Below, one piece after another: positions 1 to 7,754 of a stretch of 64,000 nt of DNA; positions within the stretch are counted from its first letter, which is position 1; the number at the start of each line of letters is the position of its first letter. The notes below the pieces were generated by a model. The model searched no databases. It was not told where the DNA came from and was given only the letters and a program-made list of their open reading frames with translations. This stretch comes from Lutimaribacter saemankumensis (GTDB lineage: Bacteria > Pseudomonadota > Alphaproteobacteria > Rhodobacterales > Rhodobacteraceae). Position numbers and translations under genes: made by a program. The stretch lies in contig NZ_FNEB01000007.1 of NCBI RefSeq assembly GCF_900100005.1, positions 1 to 64,000 on the forward strand, given 5' to 3'.

Positions 1-188
1 AGCCGCTTCAGCTCCTTCAATTGATCTACGCCCATTCCGCCATACTGCTTGCGCCAGCGATAGTACGTCTGTTCAACAACGCCGATCTGTCGGATCGCGT
101 CGAGACGGGACATGCCCTGTCCCATCAGCACCTCAACCTGTCGTAACTTCGAGACAATCTCTTCGGGCTTGGGTCGCCTGTTTGCCAT
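1..188 (-). CDS. IS3-family transposase OrfA, partial (cut by window edge)
   Basis: Reading from the ATG at 188 leftwards, the first 62 codons give MANRRPKPEEIVSKLRQVEV, then a stretch with RQIGVVEQTYYRWRKQYGG. This is the N-terminal helix-turn-helix of IS3-family (IS511/IS407-like) OrfA proteins, which bind the insertion-sequence ends. The reading frame is open to base 1, so the rest of OrfA and the catalytic OrfB (DDE) lie outside the window. The upstream side (about 189-245) should contain the IS terminus. The element abuts the 3' side of the PLD-helicase gene. Family assignment is from recalled motifs; the exact IS name is not known. Confidence 0.85.
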   Translation of the reverse strand, partial: MANRRPKPEEIVSKLRQVEVLMGQGMSRLDAIRQIGVVEQTYYRWRKQYGGMGVDQLKELKR

Positions 189-245
189 TCTCGGTCCTCC
201 GTTTCCTAAACATAGTGGTGGACCAGTTCAGTTGGGGAGGCTCAC
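189..245. mobile_element. Probable terminal region of the IS3-family element
   Basis: This short non-coding stretch lies directly upstream of the transposase start and should hold the left terminal inverted repeat; ggaccagttcagttgggga (about 222-240) is a plausible end. The exact border and target duplication cannot be fixed because the other end of the element is outside the window. The remaining bases to 376 are AT-richer spacer with no gene. Confidence 0.45.
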
Positions 246-376
246 ATTACTAGAGCAAGAAAGAAGCTCTTGGTCGTTATTATTAATAATGAAGAGATAC
301 TTGAAAGGTGCCTCTCTATACTAAGGTGAAAGGCAAGTGCGCTTCACATAATGGACCTTTGGGGTGCTCAGATCGA

Positions 377-3300
377 TCAGTGCTCGCCCGCGCCACCCGA
401 GAAAAACACAACCGAAACCCGGCGCCCGATCTCCGGCTCGTGATCCCTGGACACGAGCTCTGCTTCTTCGATTACCTTGGACATTTTTTCATGGACTGCG
501 TCCGCGCCAGGAAGACTGCTTTCGAGCTTCTCTAGGATTGCCTGGATCGCGATGTACCCTTTCGGCAGGTCCTCGTAGGCGAAGCTATCCCGCACCTCTT
601 GCTTGGCTTGCTCCCAGTAGGGGTCGAGCAACCTGCTCCAAGACTCGCAGATCATTTCGATGGCAGGCAAAGACAGGTGCCCGAAGATCTCCCGATCATC
701 GGTGTTCTCGTCCGCTCGTCGGGTCATGAACTCAGCGCACGCCTTCATCAGGCTTTCGACGCGTGCGGGGCGTAAGTCCCATTCTGTAAGCCGTCCAAGC
801 TGGCCAGAGACGGTTTCAAGCGCGCTAGCCAGCTCTACCTCAGTCATCCTCGTCTGTTCCAAGCCGAGGCTCTTGGTCCTCTCGAATGCCGACTCAAGGG
901 TCTTGGCACACGCCAATTGACCCCGCTCCAACAGCAGGCCGGACTGAGAGGGCCGCAGCAGCAGCAAACGCGGAGGGAAGAAGCTGGTCGGCTTGTCGAC
1001 GCCCTTCAGATGTAGGGCGGTGAAGCTCTCTCTGGCAGACAGAAGCGCCAATTCAGCGCCCCAAGTCCCTTCGATTCTGGCCTTTCTGATGAGACCATAG
1101 CGCTCCGGGGAAATCTTCTCCTTGGTCCGAGCGAGAACGTCGTGGAAGTTGTTGGCTCGCATCCGCCTGGTTGACCCGAGGTAGCGCGTGACGCTCTCCA
1201 GGATCACCTCGGTGTCCTCGGAGCCAACCTCTTGCACGGCGTCAATCAGCTCTTCCCCTGCGAGCGTCCGATAGTTCTCGATGCGGTTGGTGACCTTCTC
1301 GTCTGATGCAAACTGACCAACGGGAACATCGACGAGGTGGTAGTTCACAATCCCGAATTGACTATCTATCCGGTCGATGCGTCCCAACCCTTGGATGAGT
1401 TCCTTAAGGTTGGAAGTGATCCCGAGGAGAACAAGCGTGTCGGCTGACTGAAGATTGATACCCTCCGCCATCTTGTAGGTGAGGAAGACCGAGGCAGGTC
1501 CGTCTGGTGCGTTCTTGCCTCCAGGGCGGAAGTAGGACTCTACCGACTTGCCATGCGTGATCCGCTTGAAGCCATCCGGACCGCTACCAAAGATGGCCTT
1601 CACGGCCCTTTCATCGCCCTTGGTCTGACTGCCAACAACGAAGTTCGTGTGGTGACCGCGGCGGGAAAGCGCCTCAGCGAAGATTTCGAGCGTGTCCGTG
1701 CGCTCTGCGAGAAAGACAACTCGATCCTTCTGCTGCTGGATGCGCAGGCAAGCTTCATATCGCTTCTCGTCCAGGTCTCGCAGCGGCTGCGAGTCGAGCT
1801 TCCTAGCTAGGGCATCGCACTTTTCAGGGGCCGCCAACGCATCGATGCCAAGCATAGCGAACATGTCAACCTGGCCAGGGTGTGGAGCCGTCCGCTTGTT
1901 CCTAGACCCTTGTTCAAATTCGCGCAGCCACTTTCCGATGACCCCATGGGACATCTCCCAGGCTGCCTGCGCTGCACTCACCCGGAGGATGTTCAGCAGG
2001 TTGCGGATATGGAGTTGATCTTGGGTACTCTGCTGCGTTTTGACGTGACCGAAGCGGCTCTTCTCGACGGCCGTCACCCTACCGCCGGGTGCGAGTTCAT
2101 TGCAGAGCGAAACGATTTCATCGAGACGCGCCTTCTGTGGCTTCGTGAGCTGCAGCTTATTGGGCCGTCCGTGATTGGCCAGCTTCGGGTAGCTGTGTTT
2201 GGAGCGATCCTCGTCTTCGCCGATGCATCGACGCTGACGGCGTGCCAAGAAAGGCGAAATCAGCTCGGAAAGTTCTGTGCGTGCCTGCCTTGAAAGAGCG
2301 GTCTCTGGCTCCGATAGAACAGCATGGGGCGCCTTCTGGTCGAAGATGTCGGGTGAGCTTTGCATCTCACGTTCAAACAACTCGCCCATGGCCTGGATGT
2401 AGTCCGGCGTCATGAAGATGGACGCGCGCTTCTCCTGCATATGTGCTAGCCAATCGACGTCGCGATTGCCCAGAAGGGTTGCGGACAAGCAGACGTTCCA
2501 GCTGGGTGGCGCGAGCTCGACCGCCGCGGCCATCTGGGACGCCTGTTCGAAGCCAGGCGTCACCGTATGACTTTCGTCGATAATGATCACGCCGAACTGA
2601 TCGAGCCGCAGACCCGACTTGCTATCGTCGCCGGCCCCTCGCAGGCGCTTCTTTGAAAGACTTGTGTTGGCTATGGCCTCCATGGAGTTCGTCGAATGCT
2701 TCACCCAGCTAGGTATGACCTTCGGCGGCGCTATCACCGCCGCGTTCTTTCTGGTGACGCCATGTATGGGGGAGCGCGGAATGACCCGCGAAAAGGTTTC
2801 TGAAAGAGCTTCCCCCAAGTGGCATCCGATCTCGGTTTTGCCCGAGCCTGTAGGCGCCTCCACGAAGGCGATGCCGTGATCGTATGTGATCGAGCAGGCC
2901 TCGTAGGTCAGCTCCTGCTGGTATTCGTAGAGCGTGTGGCCGGTGATCTCTCGGCGGTCCCCAGTGAGCCAAGGTTCGAAGCCCTTCTGCTCCGAGATCA
3001 TCCGCGCCATGGCGTCTTCTGCCGTGGCGGGCTTTATCAGCCTATCGAGGATCTCAAGCGCTTCTTCGGTCCAGTCGGCAGAAACCTCCCAAATCTGTTC
3101 CGCCGCTTTGGCGCGCTCTAGCTGCAGCTCGTGCGAACCAGTATCGAGACCATCCGCGTACTCGATGTTACTGTAGAGGCCGGAACGCGAAAAGTTCGCT
3201 GACCCTGCTACCGCGCCAACCCGCGAACTCACGATTTTGGAATGCATCCGACGATCCCCGCTGATTCCCAAGCGGGTTTGGGCCAGTACAGGGTCAAAAA

Positions 3301-3745
3301 CACGAAGCTCTATTTTGCGTGTCTGGATTGCCCGCTTTGCCAGCACCGCCAGCAGATCGTCGTCATCCTCGATCTGCAGGCCGGACTTCTCCAGCCAATA
3401 GAGCTTCATCTCTTCGGTCACTGGCCTCTGCTTTGCCAACCGTCGAGAGTTCGCCGTATCAATACCGAACGATATCCGAATGCGGATGTCAGGGTCTGCG
3501 TCAGGGCCTTTGAGCTCCTTGACCTCTCTCATCAAGACGGCGAGCGACGACAGGAAGTCCTGATAGCCGGTCACGATGAGACAGTCGCCAGACGTGATGT
3601 GCGGTCGATAGAGGTCGATGACAGGACGGTCGATATTGGTCCCGACCTTCGGCCCAGCCGCGAGGTCAGTCTCGGCCAATCCCGTGGCCTTCGGTTCGTC
3701 AATTGTCTGTGGCTTCGAGCGGAGCCAATTCGGGAGCGAAAACAA
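377..3745 (-). CDS. Phospholipase D-like nuclease fused to SF2/SNF2-type helicase (candidate anti-phage protein)
   Basis: This is a protein of 1122 aa. The N-terminal 250 residues form a PLD-type phosphodiesterase half-site: H168-S-K170, followed by GSANFS at 181-186. Only one HKD motif is present, so the nuclease would act as a dimer. The helicase core follows: Walker A APTGSGKT at 297-304, DESH box at 390-393, motif III LSATL near 419, and motif VI QGLGRIDRI at 785-793. About 300 residues of unassigned C-terminal sequence remain. Such PLD-helicase proteins are often found in defence islands and are inferred to degrade invading DNA. Domain order differs from Mokosh type II, where the PLD part is at the C terminus. 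It stands alone, beside an IS and within a tRNA-bounded island. Domain calls are firm; the defence role is inference. Confidence 0.82.
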   Translation of the reverse strand: MFSLPNWLRSKPQTIDEPKATGLAETDLAAGPKVGTNIDRPVIDLYRPHITSGDCLIVTGYQDFLSSLAVLMREVKELKGPDADPDIRIRISFGIDTANSRRLAKQRPVTEEMKLYWLEKSGLQIEDDDDLLAVLAKRAIQTRKIELRVFDPVLAQTRLGISGDRRMHSKIVSSRVGAVAGSANFSRSGLYSNIEYADGLDTGSHELQLERAKAAEQIWEVSADWTEEALEILDRLIKPATAEDAMARMISEQKGFEPWLTGDRREITGHTLYEYQQELTYEACSITYDHGIAFVEAPTGSGKTEIGCHLGEALSETFSRVIPRSPIHGVTRKNAAVIAPPKVIPSWVKHSTNSMEAIANTSLSKKRLRGAGDDSKSGLRLDQFGVIIIDESHTVTPGFEQASQMAAAVELAPPSWNVCLSATLLGNRDVDWLAHMQEKRASIFMTPDYIQAMGELFEREMQSSPDIFDQKAPHAVLSEPETALSRQARTELSELISPFLARRQRRCIGEDEDRSKHSYPKLANHGRPNKLQLTKPQKARLDEIVSLCNELAPGGRVTAVEKSRFGHVKTQQSTQDQLHIRNLLNILRVSAAQAAWEMSHGVIGKWLREFEQGSRNKRTAPHPGQVDMFAMLGIDALAAPEKCDALARKLDSQPLRDLDEKRYEACLRIQQQKDRVVFLAERTDTLEIFAEALSRRGHHTNFVVGSQTKGDERAVKAIFGSGPDGFKRITHGKSVESYFRPGGKNAPDGPASVFLTYKMAEGINLQSADTLVLLGITSNLKELIQGLGRIDRIDSQFGIVNYHLVDVPVGQFASDEKVTNRIENYRTLAGEELIDAVQEVGSEDTEVILESVTRYLGSTRRMRANNFHDVLARTKEKISPERYGLIRKARIEGTWGAELALLSARESFTALHLKGVDKPTSFFPPRLLLLRPSQSGLLLERGQLACAKTLESAFERTKSLGLEQTRMTEVELASALETVSGQLGRLTEWDLRPARVESLMKACAEFMTRRADENTDDREIFGHLSLPAIEMICESWSRLLDPYWEQAKQEVRDSFAYEDLPKGYIAIQAILEKLESSLPGADAVHEKMSKVIEEAELVSRDHEPEIGRRVSVVFFSGGAGEH

Positions 3746-4046
3746 TAGCTAATCCAGCTGTGGCGAGTTTCTCGGAGTATGACTGATGCTTTTATCCCAG
3801 GGCAATGAGGCTTTTTGCTGGCGTAGCGTCAGTCCACTATTTTTGTCTCCCCTTGGGCCCAAATGGCTCGCGGGAGAGGGTGGACTGGGAGCGGCCTACA
3901 GCTGCAAACGCGAACGGCCCGTGCTTGGGGTGGGGTGGGCCGGGTTTACCCGGTTTGCAGGGTTCGGTGCAGCCAGGCGCGCCGTGCAGCCAGCGGTTAG
4001 CATAATGGACCCTATCGGAGTGGAGCAATTGTGTGATCTGCCGACG
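3746..4046. other. Intergenic spacer with G-rich island repeat (copy A)
   Basis: About 300 bases without a convincing gene lie upstream of the PLD-helicase. The stretch contains ggggtggggtggg at 3927-3939, then cataatggaccc from 4001. This pair of signatures recurs at 5394/5459 and, more weakly, at 14335/14387. Short open frames on both strands overlap each other here and resemble nothing known. The helicase promoter presumably lies near 3750-3800, but no clear -35/-10 pair is seen. Confidence 0.5.
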
Positions 4047-4265
4047 TTATCCGCAGCAGGAGCCACCCTCCTGGATCGGTGGGCAAGCCACAGTGCCGTA
4101 CGAGCAAAAAACGCAGCAATCACCCGGTAATGGCTTCAGTACCTCGCCGCATGAAGTGCACTCATAGAACCACTGGCATGCGTCAGTTGGCATAAGCTCT
4201 TCCGCTGAGTGCCCGCATTTGGGGCAAGTGATGGTACTGTTCAGTTGGATTTTCACATCGACCAT
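4047..4265 (-). CDS. GDCCVxC-domain small cysteine-rich protein
   Basis: This 72-residue protein holds two CxxC knuckles (C14/C17 and C36/C39), then the family signature GDCCVFCSYGTVACPPIQ around residues 48-65, and ends in CCG. I chose the ATG at 4265 because it is preceded by an AGGTGTGAG-like ribosome site and gives the standard family length; a longer in-frame start at 4364 adds an unconserved leader. Proteins of this family are recorded in Cys and selenocysteine forms and often neighbour metal-resistance genes. Their function is not established, though metal binding is plausible from the cysteine content. It lies between the PLD-helicase and the HMA-CDF transporter on the island. Confidence 0.8.
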   Translation of the reverse strand: MVDVKIQLNSTITCPKCGHSAEELMPTDACQWFYECTSCGEVLKPLPGDCCVFCSYGTVACPPIQEGGSCCG

Positions 4266-4392
4266 TTTGCTCACACCTGTACGTCCAAGACGACATATCT
4301 TGGGTTGCATCGAGAAACATAGCACAAGTGTCTTGATACCCGTTGAGACTTTCCAATTGGCCAAACTCGTAGGCTAATGCCAACCAGTGGCT

Positions 4393-5259
4393 TCACGGTC
4401 CTCCTGTTCGACTTTCCGAGATGTCCCGACGTGCATCACGTACAATGACCCAAGAAGACTGGAGAAACAGTCCTGCAATCGCAAAGGCGACTATCAGATC
4501 GGGCCAGGAGGTGCCGGTCAAACCAACCAGGACTGCCGCAACCACAACAGCTGCGTTGCCGATAGCGTCATTGCGCGAAAACAACCATACGGCCCGGACA
4601 TTCGCATCCCCAGCACGATGTGGGACAAGAACCAGCGCGGCTCCGACGTTCACTGCGAGGGCAACCAGAGCCAGCGCGCCCATGAGCTCAGCTTCGACGG
4701 ACTGATGTGCGAACACGCGCCAAATGGTGTTTGCGAGGACGCCGAATCCGAGAACACCGAGAAACAGACCTTGTATGAGCGCGGATCGTGCTCGCCAAAG
4801 TAGACTCCAACCAATTGCCAGCAAACCAAGGAGTGTGATCAGGCCATCGCCGACAAAATCCAGGGCATCTGCTTTCAATGCCTGTGAACCAGCCAGGAAG
4901 CCCCCGATCATTTCGATGACTCCGTAGCCAACGTTCAGGATAATGACGATCCAGAGCGCCCTGCGGTACCCTACGGTCAAATGAGGCTTGGCCTCATCCG
5001 ATCTCTCCGATGACTCCGACGAAAGCCGATCGAGGTGGTAGCCGGCATTGGAGACGGCAAGTTCGACATCGGCAAGGTGCGCATCACCTGGCGTGACGTC
5101 CAGTGTCAGGATTTGCGATGCTGTCGAAATCCTTGGGCTAGTGACGCCAGCCGAGCGCACGGCCTTTTCGACCTTCGCTGCACAGGACGCGCAATCCATG
5201 CCTGTTACGCGATATCTTACGGTTTCACCCAGGGGATATCTCCTCTCTGCCAAGCTCAA
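4393..5259 (-). CDS. HMA-domain cation diffusion facilitator (metal efflux)
   Basis: A 288-residue inner-membrane protein. Residues 15-85 are a heavy-metal-associated domain with GMDCASC (C23, C26). Residues 95-285 hold about six transmembrane helices of the CDF fold. The metal-site positions read ADALDFVGDG in helix 2 (Asp/Asp) and RNDAIGN in helix 5 (Asp/Asn), so His is absent from both. The usual C-terminal cytoplasmic domain is missing. The start is a TTG at 5259 preceded by AGGAGGG; the upstream extension of the open frame is not conserved-looking. It probably exports a divalent or soft metal, but the ion cannot be read from sequence. It shares strand with the GDCCVxC gene, separated by 127 bases. 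Confidence 0.82.
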   Translation of the reverse strand: MSLAERRYPLGETVRYRVTGMDCASCAAKVEKAVRSAGVTSPRISTASQILTLDVTPGDAHLADVELAVSNAGYHLDRLSSESSERSDEAKPHLTVGYRRALWIVIILNVGYGVIEMIGGFLAGSQALKADALDFVGDGLITLLGLLAIGWSLLWRARSALIQGLFLGVLGFGVLANTIWRVFAHQSVEAELMGALALVALAVNVGAALVLVPHRAGDANVRAVWLFSRNDAIGNAAVVVAAVLVGLTGTSWPDLIVAFAIAGLFLQSSWVIVRDARRDISESRTGGP

Positions 5260-5579
5260 AATAGACCCTCCTGATGTGGCGGCAATTACCACGAAATGAA
5301 CCACATAGCTGATCCAAGACGGGTCACTAGGGCGCGCGGTCGGGTGCATGCGCCGTACCCCTAGACTACAGGCGGGCTTCGATCCCCGTTGGTGGGGTGG
5401 GGTGACCGCTCCCGGAGTCGGGTGGGGGAAGTGGCCGCGATCCGAAGGTTCGAGCTCACATAATGGAGCCCATCGGCTCCTGGTAGTTAGTACTCTAGGC
5501 CTCCGAGGCTCTGAATTTTCGCACTGATAGAGGCAACCTTCACTTGATATGCTTGTGTGACGCGTGCAATGCGACAGCT
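5260..5579. other. Intergenic spacer with G-rich island repeat (copy B)
   Basis: This 320-base gap between the PHB-depolymerase-like gene and the CDF start carries no gene I can support. It holds ccccgttggtggggtgggg (about 5385-5402) and, about 60 bases on, cacataatggagcccatcgg at 5457-5476. Both signatures match copies A and C elsewhere in the island. The CDF promoter should lie in the first 100 bases, but no clear consensus is visible. Confidence 0.5.
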
Positions 5580-6596
5580 TTAACGGGCGATCGGGGCGCC
5601 CAGCGCGGCCGACATCCGTGCTATGGCTGAAGGCTGCGGCGCGTTCCTGCTGAGGTAGTCGGCGCCTGAATAACCCCACCAGTCCCAGCAACCGTTGGGA
5701 TTACCCGCAAACCAGCTATTCCAAGGCGAGGGCACAGCAGTGGCCTGAGGGTAGAGTACGACGATGTTGTTCGTCTCAGCCCAGCCGTTAAAGCCGGTGA
5801 GGCGCACATAGTCATCGCCGATCGCCTCGCGGCCCTGGTTGCATCCGTGCAGGGAGATGTGCAGACCGCATGTTTCTCGAGCGCGGCAGGCGGAGGGCAC
5901 GTAGACGAAGGCAACCTCGTCCATCCCCGCCGCACCTTCCAAATAAACTGATTGATCAAACGTAAGGAGGTTCCCGGAAACGGGCGAGACGGGCGGCACA
6001 AGTTCGCCGTAGAGCCAGTTGAGAATATCGCCGGCCTGGTCGAAATCGCAGTCGACCAGGTACTCTGGCGATGTGTCCGCGCAGCCCACCGACGCATTTT
6101 CTGTGACGAAACCGTGCCCAGCCTCAACAGAGGAGACGTAGTTGATAGCCACTTCGGACACGTCCAGCGCGAGAAAGGTCGCCTCGAGAGCATCCATGCT
6201 AGACCGCGCGACTGTCTCGTCCTGCGTTCCGTGGAACATATAGATGCGGTCGGACGCCACTCCCTCTATCCCGTCGATTTCCTCGGCCGAAGCCAAGTCC
6301 CGAATGGATTTTATTGAACTATCGGGATCTGGCCCCAAGAAAGCAGGGTCCATGCAGACGTAAAGCGCTTGCCAAACCGAGTTGTCGGCACAGTTGAACG
6401 GTCCGCCAGCAACTATCCCGGCACCTTGGATAGATTGTGAAAAGGCGACTTGTAGTTGCACCGCCATGAAGCCGCCGCTGGAAACACCCGAAACCGTTGT
6501 CTGGCTGGGATCAAGGTTAAGCGAGGGAAGCGGGTCGGCAGCGGCGCAGTTTGCGCAAGCCGCAATGGCGAAGGATATGCTCGACAGATATCTCAA
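5580..6596 (-). CDS. Secreted PHB-depolymerase-like alpha/beta hydrolase
   Basis: A protein of 338 residues. Residues 1-20 form a signal peptide with an AAA-type cleavage region. The nucleophile elbow GVSSGG is at 37-42 (Ser39 in GxSxG), the oxyanion-type motif LHGCNQ sits near 250, and the WDWWGYSG segment typical of extracellular polyhydroxybutyrate depolymerases is close to the C terminus. It would cleave polyester or short-chain esters outside the cytoplasm. Multiple cysteines suggest disulfides, as expected for an exported enzyme. It is a single gene inside the metal-rich island, with no phasin or PHB metabolism genes adjacent. Substrate is inferred from family only. Confidence 0.82.
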   Translation of the reverse strand: MRYLSSISFAIAACANCAAADPLPSLNLDPSQTTVSGVSSGGFMAVQLQVAFSQSIQGAGIVAGGPFNCADNSVWQALYVCMDPAFLGPDPDSSIKSIRDLASAEEIDGIEGVASDRIYMFHGTQDETVARSSMDALEATFLALDVSEVAINYVSSVEAGHGFVTENASVGCADTSPEYLVDCDFDQAGDILNWLYGELVPPVSPVSGNLLTFDQSVYLEGAAGMDEVAFVYVPSACRARETCGLHISLHGCNQGREAIGDDYVRLTGFNGWAETNNIVVLYPQATAVPSPWNSWFAGNPNGCWDWWGYSGADYLSRNAPQPSAIARMSAALGAPIAR

Positions 6597-7019
6597 TTCT
6601 CATCCAGCCTTTCTCTATAAATGGGGCGACGGGCCGTATCTTGGGATACCGTGTTCTTAAGTTGCCCCTTGACGCTAGGTGGAAGACGGCGAAGCGCTTT
6701 CGGGCAGGGCCTGCTCGATGCTGACACTTCTCATGTCGAACTTCAAATGGCGCAACGGAGTGAGCCAGCGTTTTGATGGCCCGGTTCGGATATTCCCGAG
6801 CCTAAAGCGGTGGGGCCACGTTCGCGAAGTGGTCGCTCGGGCGTGCCTGAGCCCAAAAGACCTGAGCATCCTCCTCAGATGATCGCTCTGAGCCCCTTTT
6901 TTTCTGACCACTGGCGAGCGCCTTATAAACAGCCACTTCTGAAAAACGCATGCGTTGTGGCTCTGAACGCAGGCAGCGTTTGTCAAATTGCGCTACGGCG
7001 GTAGAAACCGTCGCTCGCT
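6597..7019. other. Non-coding or unassigned gap
   Basis: These 423 bases lie between two leftward genes. Several short open frames exist on both strands, but they overlap one another, lack ribosome sites and resemble no family I know. No tRNA, repeat or inverted repeat of note was found. The promoter of the PHB-depolymerase-like gene should be within the first 100 bases. The stretch may be a decayed gene. Confidence 0.4.
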
Positions 7020-7754
7020 CTATCGAGCGACGTTCCTTTTTTCGATTGATTTTCGAGACTTGGCCAACGCCTGACGCCATGCAATTTTTCCGACCGCTAC
7101 CGCATTCATCGGATTGCGTGACAAGCGAGCCATCTCGGCGCGGGCGGCCGCGGCGACCGCAGCAGGTGCTGTGTTCATGTGCCCCGCATTCTGCGGCGGC
7201 CGAGGGTCATATTCGAGCATCAACTGAATGCGCTCAGCTGTTTCGCGGCCTGCGATCACTTCAGCCAGGGCGTAGGCCAAGTCTATACCCGCTGACACGC
7301 CAGCTGCGGTCCAGATCTTGCCCGCCCGGACTATCCGTTCGTTCGGGCATGGCGTGGCGCCAAAGCGTTTCACAATATCCATCGCCGCCCAATGCGTTGT
7401 GGCGCGCTGTCCTTTGAGCAGGCCCGACGCAGCCAGGATCACGGCGCCTGAGCAGACCGACGTTGTGTAGCTTGTATGTCGGTGAACTTTGCGCAGCCAA
7501 TTCGAAAGAGCGCCGTCAGCCGCTGCCACGCCGGTCTGGGCCTCCGAGCCGGGCACAATCACCACGTCGGGGTCGGGCGTTTCAGCAAAGCTGTGCGTCG
7601 CCCCGACGACAAGAATGCCACGGTCCGTTGATACGGGACCCGGAGCATGAGCGACAAAGCGAAGCTCGGCGCCGGGGAGCATCTTCAAAACTTCATAGGG
7701 CCCGACCGCGTCAAGCGCGGTAATACCTGGGTATAGGACGATGGCAATTTTCAT
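7020..7754 (-). CDS. DJ-1/PfpI-family protein (isonitrile hydratase-like)
   Basis: A soluble 244-residue protein of the class I glutamine-amidotransferase-like fold. It opens MKIAIVLYPGITALDAVGPYE, giving Glu21. The nucleophile elbow SVCSGA places Cys101, the position reported as catalytic in Pseudomonas isonitrile hydratase (InhA), and TTHW follows at about 119-122. Its ATG overlaps the stop of the upstream CDF gene (ATGA), making it the last gene of the copper operon. Isonitrile hydratase, a DJ-1-like chaperone or a deglycase are all possible. The operon context suggests a role in copper or thiol stress, which is inference. Confidence 0.78.
   Translation of the reverse strand: MKIAIVLYPGITALDAVGPYEVLKMLPGAELRFVAHAPGPVSTDRGILVVGATHSFAETPDPDVVIVPGSEAQTGVAAADGALSNWLRKVHRHTSYTTSVCSGAVILAASGLLKGQRATTHWAAMDIVKRFGATPCPNERIVRAGKIWTAAGVSAGIDLAYALAEVIAGRETAERIQLMLEYDPRPPQNAGHMNTAPAAVAAAARAEMARLSRNPMNAVAVGKIAWRQALAKSRKSIEKRNVAR

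Noticed and set aside
4266-4364. Longer N terminus for the GDCCVxC protein
   Set aside because: The extra 33 residues are not conserved-looking and the internal ATG has a better ribosome site and family length.
5260-5691. N-terminal 144-residue extension of the HMA-CDF protein
   Set aside because: The extension crosses the island repeat, lacks domain features and precedes a TTG with a strong AGGAGGG site.
6675-7080. Short leftward open frames of about 90-100 codons in the gap upstream of the PHB-depolymerase-like gene
   Set aside because: Two frames overlap each other, neither has a ribosome site or known family; more likely spacer or decayed sequence.
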